In this document: in pieces, positions 8,726-17,513 of the stretch
How the letters are laid out: each line of letters begins with the position of its first letter
Position numbering within the stretch: the first letter of the stretch is position 1
DNA from: Clostridium sp.
GTDB lineage: Bacteria; Bacteroidota; Bacteroidia; Bacteroidales; Muribaculaceae
Direction of reading: 5' to 3'
Assembly: GCA_023663805.1 (NCBI GenBank)
Contig: JAMPGR010000011.1
Coordinates: 1 to 39,297 of the forward strand
DNA: 39,297 nucleotides
The notes under the pieces: model-generated
Seen by the model: the letters and a program-made list of their open reading frames with translations, nothing else
Database searches by the model: none
Told to the model about the DNA's origin: nothing
Program-made: the position numbers and the translations under genes

Positions 8726-9280
8726 ATGAAAAGATTTATCAGAAACATCATTCTCGCCACGCTCCCGGCCGCGGCCGCTCTCCTCGCTCCTTCCGCAGCG
8801 TCAGCCTCCGACGCCGTGCGTCCCGCGGGGGCGTTCGCCTGGGGCGCCGAGGTCGGCGGCGGCATCGACATGACAAGCAACGACCTCTCGACCGTCAATA
8901 TCGACGCCTTCTTCGGCTACCGTAACCGATGGCTCCGAATGGCCGGCATAGGTGCCGGAATCAATATGATGGTCAACGACAGTTACCGCTGCTTCCCGGT
9001 CTATGCGACCTTCCAGATCAACTTCCGCCGGCGTCCGTCGGTTGTCTACCTCGACTTGCGCGCCGGATGCGTCTTCAACAACCTCGGGGGAAACCGGCAG
9101 CAGACCTCTTTCTACGGCTCTCCCGGCCTCGGATTCAATCTCGCCGGAGGGCCGAAATTCCAGAGTTATCTCGTCCTGGCCTATGTCTACAACGGTATGC
9201 GCCCGTTCGACAACGGACTGCGCCATATCGACATCCACGGCCTACATCAAGCGACCGTTCGCCTCGGCATAACCTTCTGA
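8726..9280 (+). CDS. Outer-membrane beta-barrel-like hypothetical protein
   Basis: 184 aa with a clear signal peptide (about 1-27: Arg/Lys start, hydrophobic core, ASA-S cleavage region). The mature part has alternating aromatic and polar short strands rich in Gly (GFNLAGGPKFQSYLVLAYVYNG) and ends in a hydrophobic strand with terminal Phe (TVRLGITF), as in outer-membrane barrels. The size suits an eight-stranded barrel. I do not recognise a specific family. It starts 16 nt after prmA and is followed by a hairpin at 9292-9319. Confidence 0.7.
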   Translation: MKRFIRNIILATLPAAAALLAPSAASASDAVRPAGAFAWGAEVGGGIDMTSNDLSTVNIDAFFGYRNRWLRMAGIGAGINMMVNDSYRCFPVYATFQINFRRRPSVVYLDLRAGCVFNNLGGNRQQTSFYGSPGLGFNLAGGPKFQSYLVLAYVYNGMRPFDNGLRHIDIHGLHQATVRLGITF

Positions 9281-9284
9281 CCGA

Positions 9285-9396
9285 CAGAACAAGAGGCCCT
9301 GTCTCGCGACAGAGCCTCTCCGGTTACATGTTGTAAAGTGTATACAGGGATTGAGTATTACCATGATCCTTATGAGATCAAAAAGTGTCTATTAAT
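9285..9396 (-). ncRNA. Candidate small RNA
   Basis: Predicted only from a consensus promoter at 9402-9433 and a hairpin at 9292-9319 about 80-105 nt downstream on the same strand. A short ORF of about 38 codons starting at the minus-strand ATG near 9364 runs into the 3' end of the upstream gene and does not look like a protein. No known RNA family was recognised. Confidence 0.25.
9292..9319. terminator. Hairpin after the 8726-9280 gene
   Basis: agaggc (9292-9297) pairs with gcctct (9314-9319) and ctgtc (9299-9303) with gacag (9308-9312), with one internal mismatch and a tcgc tetraloop. There is no long T-tract on the plus strand. Read leftward it is followed by ttgttctg, and could also end a transcript from the promoter at 9402-9433. 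Confidence 0.55.
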
Positions 9397-9401
9397 CGGC
9401 A

Positions 9402-9433
9402 CAAAATTAGGCCTTATATTTTAATTACCCAAA
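9402..9433 (-). promoter_or_regulatory. Orphan leftward promoter
   Basis: On the minus strand TTTG (9433-9430) and TAATTTTG (9409-9402) both match consensus exactly with a 20-nt spacer. No gene starts downstream on that strand; transcription from about 9396 would meet the hairpin at 9292-9319 after about 80 nt. The surrounding spacer 9320-9578 is AT-rich, has an 8-bp inverted repeat (9410-9417 with 9464-9471), and shows no convincing rightward promoter for slyD. Confidence 0.5.
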
Positions 9434-9578
9434 TAAAATCGTAATTTTTTTAAAAAAATTTGAATAAGGCCGCCTCAACAATTGTGGCACTGTTTTTGTT
9501 GTACACCTGTCTCGGGGTGGTGCCAAGTCGGATCTCCCCGCGCCAACAATATGACAATCAATAAAAACTCAATACGAT

Positions 9579-10148
9579 ATGGAAAAAATTCAACCCGGAA
9601 AATTTGTCGACTTCGCCTACACGATCTACAAGGTCGCTGACGGAGCCGATGACGAAATGATCTACGAAACCCCCGCCGAACAGCCCGAACAGATTATCTT
9701 CGGGGTCACCCAGGGGGTCTTCCCTCCCCTCGAAAAAGCCCTCGACGGCCTGACCCCCGGCGAGACCTTCTCTGTCACGATGGCTCCCGAGGATGCCTTC
9801 GGAGAATATGATCCCGAACGCGTCGTCGAACTCGAGAAAGAGATCTTCGAGGTCGAAGGAAAATTCGACAGCGAGATGGTCAAGGTCGGAGCGATGATTC
9901 CGATGATGAACGCCGCCGGACAGCAGATGTACGGCCGCGTCCTCGACGTGACAGACAAATTCGTCAAGATGGACTTCAACCATATCCTCGCCGGAGAGAC
10001 CGTACGCTTCGACGGCAAGGTCATCGGCGTTCGCGAGGCAACCCAGGAGGAACTCCATCCGGTCCATGGCTGCGGCGGATGCTGCGGTGGCTCCGACGAT
10101 GGTTGCGGCTGCGGAGAAGGCTGTGGCGAAGGTTGCGGTTGCAACTGA
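9579..10148 (+). CDS. slyD: FKBP-type peptidyl-prolyl isomerase, SlyD-like
   Basis: Cytosolic proline isomerase and chaperone, 189 aa. The FKBP part is split by an insert-in-flap domain as in SlyD (residues about 5-70 and 125-150; PPLEKALDGLTPGETFSVTMAPEDAFGEYD spans the junction). The C-terminal tail from about residue 163 is HGCGGCCGG followed by repeated GCG/GEGC units, eight Cys in 25 residues. E. coli SlyD instead has a His-rich, nickel-binding tail, so a metal-binding role is likely but the metal is unknown. The gene is monocistronic, ending in a strong hairpin shared with the convergent fucO. Confidence 0.9.
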   Translation: MEKIQPGKFVDFAYTIYKVADGADDEMIYETPAEQPEQIIFGVTQGVFPPLEKALDGLTPGETFSVTMAPEDAFGEYDPERVVELEKEIFEVEGKFDSEMVKVGAMIPMMNAAGQQMYGRVLDVTDKFVKMDFNHILAGETVRFDGKVIGVREATQEELHPVHGCGGCCGGSDDGCGCGEGCGEGCGCN

Positions 10149-10169
10149 TTCCCCATCCCTCTCAGAGAG

Positions 10170-10230
10170 ACAATAACGAATACGGCTCCCGTCCCGATCT
10201 TTCGATCAGGACGGGAGCCGTCGTTATTGT
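10170..10230. terminator. Bidirectional terminator between slyD and fucO
   Basis: A long hairpin: 12 bp (10183-10194 with 10209-10220) extended, after a 3-nt bulge, by 10 bp (10170-10179 with 10221-10230). It lies between convergent slyD and fucO and can serve both strands. Confidence 0.75.
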
Positions 10231-10245
10231 CAGCCAGAGGGCTTA

Positions 10246-11400
10246 TCAGAGGCGCGACTTATAGATCGCGACGATTTCGTCGTAGGTCACCTCGCGGGGG
10301 TTGCCGGGGGTGCAGACATCCTCGATAGCCTGGCGCGAGAGAGCCGGGATATCCTCCTCCTTGATTCCGAGGAGGGTCAGGTTGGCCGGGATACCGACCC
10401 GGTCGGAGAGAGCCTTGACGGCGTCGCAAGCGGCCTGGGCGGCCTGTTCGGGAGTCATACCCTTTGTATCGACACCCATCGCCTCGGCGATCTTTCCATA
10501 TTTTTCGACACAGCAGGGCATGTTGAATTCCATGACGGTCGGGAGCAGGACTGCGTTGGCGACACCATGGGGGATGTCGAAGAGCGCCCCGAGCGGGTGT
10601 GCCATACCGTGGACGAGACCGAGACCGACGTTCGAGAACGCCATGCCGGCGATATACTGGGCCAGAGCCATTCCGTTACGTCCTTCGGGATTCTTCGGCT
10701 CGTCGACGGCTGTCGGGAGATAGCGGGCGATCATGCGGATAGCCTCGATCTCGAACATGTCAGACATCTCCCATGCGGCCTTCGTGATATATCCCTCGAT
10801 GGCGTGAGTCAGGGCGTCCATTCCGGTTGCGGCGGTCAGCGACTTCGGCAGCGAGTACATCAGTTCGGCGTCGATGATAGCGACGGCGGGGATATCGTTC
10901 GGATCGACGCAGACCATCTTCTTCTGCTTCTCTTCGTCGATGATGACATAGTTGATTGTCGTCTCGGCGGCAGTGCCGGCCGTTGTCGGCAGGGCGATGA
11001 TCGGAATCGATTTGTTCTTTGTCGGGGCGCATCCCTCGAGGGAGACAATGTCGGAGAATTCGGGGTTGGCAACGACGATGCCGACAGCTTTAGCCGTATC
11101 GATTGCCGAACCTCCGCCTATAGCGACAAGTATATCGGCGCCCGATTCCTTGAAGGCGCGGATTCCGTCGTTGACGTTCGTGACGGTCGGGTTCGGTTTG
11201 ACGTCACTGAAAATCGAGTATTCGACCCCTGCCTGGTCGAGGACGTCGGTAACGAGTTTAGCAACACCAAACTGGATCAGACCCTTGTCGGTCACGATCA
11301 TTACTTTCTTTTTGCCCAGACGGGCGATTGCGCCGGGGAGTTCCTTGCGGGCTCCGGGGCCGAAGAACGAAGTTTCGTTCAGGATGAAACGGTTAATCAT
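10246..11400 (-). CDS. fucO: Iron-dependent lactaldehyde reductase / 1,2-propanediol oxidoreductase
   Basis: 384-aa group III (iron) alcohol dehydrogenase, closely resembling E. coli FucO along its whole length. It reduces L-lactaldehyde from fucose or rhamnose breakdown to 1,2-propanediol with NADH. The nucleotide site GGGS is at 95-98, and the metal ligands D195, H199, H264 and H278 are all in place (GMDALTHAIEGY, LVHGMAHP, PHG). The family regions LEGCAPT and DDVCTPGNPRE-like ends (EDVCTPGNPRE) also match. It is the second gene after the secreted DUF362 gene (15-nt gap). No fucose or rhamnose isomerase, kinase or aldolase gene is in the window. Confidence 0.93.
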   Translation of the reverse strand: MINRFILNETSFFGPGARKELPGAIARLGKKKVMIVTDKGLIQFGVAKLVTDVLDQAGVEYSIFSDVKPNPTVTNVNDGIRAFKESGADILVAIGGGSAIDTAKAVGIVVANPEFSDIVSLEGCAPTKNKSIPIIALPTTAGTAAETTINYVIIDEEKQKKMVCVDPNDIPAVAIIDAELMYSLPKSLTAATGMDALTHAIEGYITKAAWEMSDMFEIEAIRMIARYLPTAVDEPKNPEGRNGMALAQYIAGMAFSNVGLGLVHGMAHPLGALFDIPHGVANAVLLPTVMEFNMPCCVEKYGKIAEAMGVDTKGMTPEQAAQAACDAVKALSDRVGIPANLTLLGIKEEDIPALSRQAIEDVCTPGNPREVTYDEIVAIYKSRL

Positions 11401-11415
11401 GCTAATGGATTTGGT

Positions 11416-12375
11416 TTATTTATCGAGGTTGATTATTTCGTATTTTGTCGTTCCGAGACCGATCTGCTCGGCGTGGTCAATCGTGTGGGTGCCGTGGCGG
11501 CTCTGGATACGCTCGATCAGCGGCGCATTGTCGTTCCCTTCGGAAGGGTGCATGTTGAAGATGATGTCGACGCAGGCCCGGTCGAGGGCGACCGGATCGA
11601 ACGATGCGAGAATGCCGTAGTCCTTCAGGTGGACAGCGTCGGGGCTGGCGTCGCAGTCACAGTCGACCGACATATTATTCATTACATTGATATATAGGAC
11701 ATTCCCCTTAAAATAGTCGTGAACCCCCTGGGCCGCGGCTGCCATCGATTCGAGGAAAAGATCCTGCTCGGCTATGTTGTCCCAGAGGTTCTCTGTCTTG
11801 TCGGTTACGCCGGCCGAATGGATATATGCCTTGCCGTCAGCCGATGCGACACCGATGCTCGCGTTTTTAAGAACACCGCCGTAGCCTCCCATAGCGTGTC
11901 CCTTGAAGTGGGCGAGGTTGATCATATAGTCGTAGCGCGGCAGGTGGCTCCCGACGATGTCGTGTTTGATATGGCGCGTGTCGCGGACGGGAATGTTGAA
12001 CTGCCCCTCTTCGTCCATCAGGTCGACCGGAGCGATCGTATCGTAGCCGTGCTCGCGGACAGTCTGCCAGTGGGCCTCGAAGGTATTGCGCTTCCCGGCG
12101 TAGGCTGTGTTGCATTCGACGATTGTTCCGTCGACCGCTTTGACAAGGTCGGCAATCAGAGTCGGTTTCAGATAGTTCGGGTTTCCGGCCTCGCCGGTGC
12201 TGATCTTGACGGCAACGCGATGGCCATCGGCGGGGGATCCAAGTGCCTGATAAATTTTTACGAGAGCCTCGGGGGTGATTTCCCTGGTCATGTAGACTTT
12301 AGACTGTGCTTCGGTTGTCATTGCTGAAACAGTTAGGGAGACAAATAAGAGGATTAGTTTTGTGACTTTGATCAT
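11416..12375 (-). CDS. Secreted DUF362 family protein
   Basis: 319 aa. Residues 1-24 form a signal peptide (KLILLFVSLTVSAMTTEAQ), so the protein is exported. The rest is a DUF362 domain (VAVKISTGEAGNPNYLKP near 56-73, NLAHFKGHAMGGYGGVLKN near 150-172, DPVALDRACVD near 265-275). DUF362 proteins often resemble ferredoxin-linked or CoF-like enzymes; this one has a CDCD pair near residue 243 but no 2[4Fe-4S] domain. Its function is unknown. It sits upstream of fucO in one transcription unit. The ATG at 12375 lies about 14 nt from the predicted transcription start. Confidence 0.85.
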   Translation of the reverse strand: MIKVTKLILLFVSLTVSAMTTEAQSKVYMTREITPEALVKIYQALGSPADGHRVAVKISTGEAGNPNYLKPTLIADLVKAVDGTIVECNTAYAGKRNTFEAHWQTVREHGYDTIAPVDLMDEEGQFNIPVRDTRHIKHDIVGSHLPRYDYMINLAHFKGHAMGGYGGVLKNASIGVASADGKAYIHSAGVTDKTENLWDNIAEQDLFLESMAAAAQGVHDYFKGNVLYINVMNNMSVDCDCDASPDAVHLKDYGILASFDPVALDRACVDIIFNMHPSEGNDNAPLIERIQSRHGTHTIDHAEQIGLGTTKYEIINLDK

Positions 12376-12395
12376 AGCGGTTCATTTTTCTGTCG

Positions 12396-12403
12396 CAAAG
12401 TTA
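12396..12403 (-). promoter_or_regulatory. Promoter -7 element of DUF362-fucO
   Basis: Minus-strand TAACTTTG matches the -7 consensus exactly, 20 nt from the DUF362 ATG at 12375. No clear -33 TTTG is seen. Confidence 0.5.
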
Positions 12404-12493
12404 TTATTTTTTTCAGACATGCTCTAATTTTTCCCACAGAACTTTTTTCGGGCCTGAGCCGTAATATTATTGAATCATTCCGTACACCGCATT

Positions 12494-13294
12494 ATGACTA
12501 CCCCGACGACAACACCGACAACGACAGGCGTCCATTCCCTGAAGGAAATATGTATCTTTCTGGCCGAATATGCGACATGGCTCCTCGGGAGCGGAGCGAC
12601 ATGCATTCGTCTCGAGCGAAACGTCAACCGTATGGCCGCTGTCCTCGGTTGTCAAGCTGTCATGACGATACTCCCGCGCCATATCCATATGACCGTCTGC
12701 AACCCGGCTCATTCCGACAGTTACACATTTATCAGCGCGACATCATGCAGCGCAATCAGTTTCGACATAAACACCCGCCTGAGCGAACTGAGTTGGGCGC
12801 TGGCCGACCGCCGGATCGACTTCGACAGGGCCCGCCGAGAGTTCGCCGCGATCAAAGCGACTCCCCCCGCAAACCGCTGGCTCGTCCTGCTGCTCGCCGC
12901 GCTGGCCAACGGCGCCTTCTGCCGCCTGTTCAACGGCGACTGGACGGCGGTCGCGATCGTCGTGGTCGCGACGCTGGCCGGGTTCTCCCTGAAACAGTCG
13001 CTATGCGGCCTCGGGGTCGATGTGCGCGTTGTCTTCGCGCTCTGCGCCTTCGCCTCGTCGGTCGTGGCGGCCGCCGGTGTGCTGACGAACCTCGGGACAA
13101 CGCCGGAGATTGCCGTCGCGACGAGCGTCCTCTATCTCGTTCCGGGAATCCCCTACCTGAACTCCTTCAGCGACCTGCTCGCGGGCCACTATATCTGCTC
13201 CTTCTCCCGCTTTCTCGACGCCGTCGTCCTGACATGCTGTTTCTCCTTCGGACTCTGCGGCGGACTCCTCGTGATGCATGTCGGAATGTTCTAA
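12494..13294 (+). CDS. ThrE/YjjP-type exporter, large subunit
   Basis: Inner-membrane protein, 266 aa from this start. The N-terminal half (about 15-125) is the soluble ThrE-like domain (ATWLLGSGATCIRLERNVNR; HIHMTV; TRLSELSW). The second half has about five hydrophobic spans (LVLLLAALANGAFCRLF onward; LVPGIPYLNSFSDL). Together with the next gene it matches the split pair YjjP/YjjB, which in E. coli has been linked to succinate export; fused relatives (ThrE) export threonine and serine. The substrate here is not determined. The frame is open from the ATG at 12470, but 12494 is preferred because a -7-like TATTATTG at 12465-12472 overlaps the earlier ATG. Confidence 0.85.
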   Translation: MTTPTTTPTTTGVHSLKEICIFLAEYATWLLGSGATCIRLERNVNRMAAVLGCQAVMTILPRHIHMTVCNPAHSDSYTFISATSCSAISFDINTRLSELSWALADRRIDFDRARREFAAIKATPPANRWLVLLLAALANGAFCRLFNGDWTAVAIVVVATLAGFSLKQSLCGLGVDVRVVFALCAFASSVVAAAGVLTNLGTTPEIAVATSVLYLVPGIPYLNSFSDLLAGHYICSFSRFLDAVVLTCCFSFGLCGGLLVMHVGMF

Positions 13295-13306
13295 ACAGAC
13301 TCTCAG

Positions 13307-13789
13307 ATGATACTCGAATTTCTCCAGGACGCAATATTCGCCGCCGTCGCCGCCGTCGGCTTCGCCGCAATAAGCAACCCGCCGCGGCGGGCATATCTCT
13401 TCTGCGCCTTCATCTCCGCCGCCGGCCACTCGGCGCGTTTCCTAATGATGCACCAGAGTCTGCTCGGCCTCCATATAGTCATCGCCAGCACCCTGGCCGC
13501 GCTGCTCGTCGGCATTCTCGCAGTCCTCCTTTCGCCGGTTTCCCGCACCCCGGCCGAGACCTGTCTGTTTCCGTCGCTGCTACCGATGATACCGGGAACG
13601 TATGCCTACCGCACCTTCGGCGCACTCGTTCTCTGTCTCTACCGGGGCCACGAGGGGGAGTTCCCCCACTACTTCTATCTCCTTGCGAGCAACGGCCTGA
13701 CCTGTCTGTTCATCCTGCTCGGAATGGTCATCGGAGCGACGATCCCGATCTTCATGCTGAAGCGCATCTCCTTCCAGGCAACCCGCTGA
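13307..13789 (+). CDS. ThrE_2/YjjB-type exporter, small subunit
   Basis: 160 aa with four or five hydrophobic spans (LQDAIFAAVAAVGFAAIS; HIVIASTLAALLVGILAVLL; CLFILLGMVIGATIPIFML). It includes the family segment PSLLPMIPGTYAYRTF in the middle. It corresponds to the second half of ThrE and to E. coli YjjB (157 aa). It follows the YjjP-like gene by 12 nt, and the two proteins should form one transporter. A fermentative Bacteroidales cell excretes succinate, which would suit YjjPB, but amino-acid export is an equal alternative. Confidence 0.85.
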   Translation: MILEFLQDAIFAAVAAVGFAAISNPPRRAYLFCAFISAAGHSARFLMMHQSLLGLHIVIASTLAALLVGILAVLLSPVSRTPAETCLFPSLLPMIPGTYAYRTFGALVLCLYRGHEGEFPHYFYLLASNGLTCLFILLGMVIGATIPIFMLKRISFQATR

Positions 13790-13934
13790 GAAACGAAACC
13801 CGCACGCAGAATTTCGATAGGTTTCAGTTTAAAACGGACCTGCGCGAATAATCTGGTTGCCTGATTTTGCACTTGTCAGATGTACCTGCACCAGTTGGAC
13901 CTGCATTCCGCCGATTTGATTTTTTCGGGGTGGT

Positions 13935-13968
13935 TTTGCGGTCATCTCGACGAAAAGCAGTAATTTTG
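13935..13968 (+). promoter_or_regulatory. Promoter of the panC-panD-ffh unit
   Basis: TTTG (13935-13938) and TAATTTTG (13961-13968) both match consensus with a 22-nt spacer. The expected start near 13975 leaves a very short 5' UTR of about 13 nt before the panC ATG at 13988. Confidence 0.7.
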
Positions 13969-13987
13969 CGCGGATATATATACTGAA

Positions 13988-14854
13988 ATGGAAATAATAC
14001 GAAAAACCGATGACCTGAAACGGTCCCTCGACGCCCTCCGCGGCCAGGGCAAGACGATTGGTCTTGTGCCGACGATGGGTGCGCTCCACGACGGTCATCT
14101 CTCGCTGATCGCGAGAGCTCGTAGAGACAACGATATCGTGGTGGCGAGTGTTTTTGTCAATCCCACCCAGTTCAACAACCCCGAAGACCTCCGGACCTAT
14201 CCGCGGACCGAAGAGGCCGACTGCCGCAAACTCGAAGAGGGGGGATGCGACATCGCCTTCATCCCGACGGTCGGGGAGATCTATCCCGAGCCCGACACCC
14301 GCCAGTTCGATCTCGGGCCGGTCGCCGAAGTCATGGAGGGAGCCCACCGTCCCGGCCACTTCAACGGCGTCGCCCAGATCGTCAGCAAACTCTTCGCGAT
14401 GGTCCGCCCGACGCGAGCCTACTTCGGCGAAAAAGATCTCCAGCAGATCGCCGTCATACGCCGTATGGCCGAACTCGAAGGGTTCGACGACCTCGAGATC
14501 GTCGACTGCCCGATTGTCCGCGAACCCGACGGCCTGGCGATGTCGAGCCGCAACACCCGTCTGAGTGCCGCCGAACGCGCCGCCGCCCCGGCGATCCACC
14601 TGACCCTGGCCGAGAGCGTCGGACGCTCGCGGTCGATGTCGGTCGCCGACCTGAAGCGCCTCGTTGTCGACACGCTCGACTCGCTCCCACACCTGAAGGT
14701 CGAATACTTCGAGATCGTCGACCCGCTGACGATGCAGCCTGTCGCCGACTGGAGCGACTCGAAAGACCCCGTTGGCTGCATAACGGTCTACTGCGGCGAT
14801 GTCCGTCTGATTGACAACATTAAATATCCCTCAGAGAAAAGCGACGAAAAATGA
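13988..14854 (+). CDS. panC: Pantothenate synthetase
   Basis: Cytosolic ligase (288 aa) that joins pantoate and beta-alanine using ATP, the last step to vitamin B5. The nucleotidyltransferase signature [14 protein letters not shown] is at 28-41, FVNPTQF at 56-62 and the KMSKS-like loop MSSRNTRLS near 183-191. Length is normal. Its stop overlaps the panD start (ATGA, 14851-14854), so the two are translationally coupled and supply both beta-alanine and its condensation. Confidence 0.97.
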   Translation: MEIIRKTDDLKRSLDALRGQGKTIGLVPTMGALHDGHLSLIARARRDNDIVVASVFVNPTQFNNPEDLRTYPRTEEADCRKLEEGGCDIAFIPTVGEIYPEPDTRQFDLGPVAEVMEGAHRPGHFNGVAQIVSKLFAMVRPTRAYFGEKDLQQIAVIRRMAELEGFDDLEIVDCPIVREPDGLAMSSRNTRLSAAERAAAPAIHLTLAESVGRSRSMSVADLKRLVVDTLDSLPHLKVEYFEIVDPLTMQPVADWSDSKDPVGCITVYCGDVRLIDNIKYPSEKSDEK

Positions 14855-15204
14855 CAATCGAACTGCTTAAATCGAAAATCCACCGCGTGACCGTGACCGA
14901 GGCGAACCTCGACTATATAGGAAGCATCACAATCGACCGCGACCTGATGGATGCCGCCGGAATCCTCGAAGGTGAACGAGTGTTCATCGTCGACAACAAC
15001 AACGGCGAACGCTTCGACACCTACACGATCGCCGGCGAACCCGGCTCGGGCGTCATCTGCCTCAACGGAGCCGCCGCACGCCGTGTCCACCGCGGCGACA
15101 TCGTGATTATCATGGCCTACGCCCGGATGACCCCTGAAGAGGCCGCGACATTCCGCCCGAAGGTCGTCTTCCCCGACACCGGGACAAACCGACTGATAAA
15201 ATAA
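14851..15204 (+). CDS. panD: Aspartate 1-decarboxylase
   Basis: 117-aa proenzyme that makes beta-alanine from aspartate. It cleaves itself between G24 and S25 (sequence DYIGSITID) to form the pyruvoyl cofactor; both residues, and Y22 before them, are present. The catalytic-region NGAAAR lies at about 72-77. The ATG overlaps the panC stop by 4 nt. Its product feeds PanC directly. Confidence 0.97.
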   Translation: MTIELLKSKIHRVTVTEANLDYIGSITIDRDLMDAAGILEGERVFIVDNNNGERFDTYTIAGEPGSGVICLNGAAARRVHRGDIVIIMAYARMTPEEAATFRPKVVFPDTGTNRLIK

Positions 15205-15236
15205 CCCCGCCCCCTCCCCATATATAGAACGACAAC

Positions 15237-16583
15237 ATGTTTGACAGCCTGATAGACAAACTCGAACGGAGTTTTAAAGTACTCAAAGGTGAAGGAAAGA
15301 TCACCGAAATCAACATCGCCGAAACACTGAAGGAGGTGCGCCGCGCGCTCCTCGACGCCGACGTCAACTACCGCGTCGCCAAGCAGTTTACCGACACCGT
15401 CAAGAAAAAAGCCATCGGCCAGAACGTCATTAACGCCCTGAAGCCGAAGGAACTGATGCTCAAGATCGTCCACGACGAACTGACCCTCCTGATGGGGGGC
15501 GACACCGCCGAAGTCAACCTCGGCGGAAACCCGACGGTCATCCTCATGTCGGGTCTCCAGGGCTCCGGCAAGACAACCTTCTCGGCCAAACTCGCCAACA
15601 AGTTAAAAACAGAGAAGAACCGTCGGCCCCTTCTGGTCGCATGCGACGTCTACCGTCCGGCCGCGATCGATCAGCTCCGCGTTCTGGCCGAACAGATCGG
15701 CGTCGACATGTATACCGAAGAGGGTAACCGCAATCCGGTCGAAATCGCCCGCAACGCTGTCGGCCACGCAAAATCGTCGGGCTACGACCTCGTTATCGTC
15801 GACACGGCCGGACGTCTCGCCGTAGACCAGCAGATGATGGACGAGATCGAGTCAATCAAAAACGCGATCAAACCCCAGGAGACGCTATTTGTCGTCGACT
15901 CGATGACCGGTCAGGACGCCGTCAACACCGCGAAGGAATTCAACGACCGCCTCGACTTCGACGGCGTCGTCCTGACCAAACTCGACGGCGACACCCGCGG
16001 CGGCGCCGCCCTGTCGATCCGCACCGTCGTCAACAAGCCGATTAAATTCGTCGGCACGGGCGAAAAGATGGACGCCGTCGACCTCTTCCACCCGAAGCGC
16101 ATGGCCGACCGTATCCTCGGTATGGGCGACTTCCAGACTCTCCTCGAGAAGGTCCAGTCTGCAATCGACGAGGAGGAGGCCAAGAAGATGCACGGCCGAA
16201 TCGTCAAGAACCAGTTCGACTTCAACGACTTCCTCAGCCAGATCGAGCAGATCAAGAAGATGGGCAACCTGAAGGATATCGCCTCGATGATCCCCGGCCT
16301 CGGAAAGGCTATCAAGGATATCGACATCGACGACAACGCCTTCAAAGGGATCGAAGCGATCATCCATTCGATGACCAAACAGGAACGCACCAACCCGGCG
16401 ATCATCAACGCCAGCCGCCGCCAGCGCATCGCCCGCGGCTCGGGCACGACACTCCAGGAGGTCAACCGCCTGATCAAACAGTTCGACAACATGCGGAAGA
16501 TGATGCACACGGTCTCGACAATAAAGAACCCGATGAAGATGATGCGCGGAATGAAAGGAATGCCCGGAATGCCCCGCAAATAA
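15237..16583 (+). CDS. ffh: Signal recognition particle GTPase Ffh
   Basis: 448 aa. The N domain (1-95) carries the helical bundle with [15 protein letters not shown]. The G domain has P-loop GLQGSGKT (106-113), DTAGR (189-193) and TKLDGD. The Met-rich M domain (about 310-448) binds 4.5S RNA and signal peptides and ends in repeated [11 protein letters not shown]. It binds nascent membrane and secreted proteins and delivers them to FtsY. It follows panD by 32 nt with no promoter seen and precedes folD by 40 nt. No 4.5S RNA gene is visible nearby. Confidence 0.97.
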   Translation: MFDSLIDKLERSFKVLKGEGKITEINIAETLKEVRRALLDADVNYRVAKQFTDTVKKKAIGQNVINALKPKELMLKIVHDELTLLMGGDTAEVNLGGNPTVILMSGLQGSGKTTFSAKLANKLKTEKNRRPLLVACDVYRPAAIDQLRVLAEQIGVDMYTEEGNRNPVEIARNAVGHAKSSGYDLVIVDTAGRLAVDQQMMDEIESIKNAIKPQETLFVVDSMTGQDAVNTAKEFNDRLDFDGVVLTKLDGDTRGGAALSIRTVVNKPIKFVGTGEKMDAVDLFHPKRMADRILGMGDFQTLLEKVQSAIDEEEAKKMHGRIVKNQFDFNDFLSQIEQIKKMGNLKDIASMIPGLGKAIKDIDIDDNAFKGIEAIIHSMTKQERTNPAIINASRRQRIARGSGTTLQEVNRLIKQFDNMRKMMHTVSTIKNPMKMMRGMKGMPGMPRK

Positions 16584-16623
16584 TCCAGAACGACAATCCC
16601 CCAACCCGAACAGAACAAGATAT

Positions 16624-17502
16624 ATGACCCTTATCGACGGAAAACAGACTGCGGCCGACATAAAGGCCGAAATCGCCGCGGAAGTTGAAAAAATGGTCGC
16701 CGGCGGCAGACGCCGGCCCCACCTGGCCGCGATCCTCGTCGGACACGACGGCGGCAGCGAGACCTATGTCGCAAACAAAGTCAAGGCCTGCGCCGACTGC
16801 GGCTTCAAATCGACCCTCATACGCTTCGAAGAGGATGTCACCGAAGAGGAACTCCTCGCGGCGATCGAACGCCTGAACGCCGACCCCGAAGTCGACGGCT
16901 TCATCGTCCAGCTCCCCCTCCCCCGCCATATCTCGGAACAGCGCGTCATCGAGGCAATCGACTACCGCAAGGATGTCGACGGCTTCCACCCCGTCAACGT
17001 CGGGCGCATGTCGATCGGTCTCCCCTGCTACGTCTCCGCCACTCCCGCCGGAATAATCGAACTGCTGCGCCGCTACAAGGTTCCGACCCGGGGAAAACGG
17101 TGTGTCGTCCTCGGCCGCAGCAATATTGTCGGCAAACCGGTCGCGACGCTGATGATGCAGAAGAACGACCCGGGCAATGCGTCGGTAACCGTCCTCCACA
17201 GCGCCTCCGAAAACCTCCCGGAAATCTGCCGCGAGGCCGATATCATCATCGCCGCCCTCGGACAGCCCGGATTCGTCACCGCCGATATGGTCAAACCGGG
17301 CGCGACGATTATCGACGTCGGGACAACGCGTGTCCCCGACCCCTCGCGAAAGTCGGGCTTACGTCTTCGCGGCGACGTCGACTTCGAGAATGTCGCTCCG
17401 CTCTGCGACTATATCACACCCGTTCCCGGCGGCGTCGGCCCGATGACGATTGTCTCGCTGATGAAGAACACGCTCCTGGCTGCCTCCGGCGCCGTCTACT
17501 GA
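16624..17502 (+). CDS. folD: Methylenetetrahydrofolate dehydrogenase / cyclohydrolase
   Basis: Cytosolic bifunctional one-carbon enzyme, 292 aa. It converts methylene-THF to formyl-THF through methenyl-THF. The catalytic pair Y48 and K52 (ETYVANKVK) is present, with VQLPLPRHI and [12 protein letters not shown] following. The NADP-binding Rossmann part has [14 protein letters not shown], and the end has [11 protein letters not shown]. The gene is in the panC to recR run, 11 nt before the CapA-like gene. Confidence 0.97.
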   Translation: MTLIDGKQTAADIKAEIAAEVEKMVAGGRRRPHLAAILVGHDGGSETYVANKVKACADCGFKSTLIRFEEDVTEEELLAAIERLNADPEVDGFIVQLPLPRHISEQRVIEAIDYRKDVDGFHPVNVGRMSIGLPCYVSATPAGIIELLRRYKVPTRGKRCVVLGRSNIVGKPVATLMMQKNDPGNASVTVLHSASENLPEICREADIIIAALGQPGFVTADMVKPGATIIDVGTTRVPDPSRKSGLRLRGDVDFENVAPLCDYITPVPGGVGPMTIVSLMKNTLLAASGAVY

Positions 17503-17513
17503 CCGCCCCGGAA

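Noticed and set aside
12550..13851. Rightward 433-codon frame overlapping both exporter genes
   Set aside because: Arg/Pro-rich out-of-frame product; the two other-frame genes have clear membrane spans and ThrE family motifs.
17100..17513. N-terminal extension of the CapA-like frame into folD
   Set aside because: The extension is Arg/Pro-rich shadow of folD; the ATG at 17514 begins a signal-like segment 11 nt after the folD stop.
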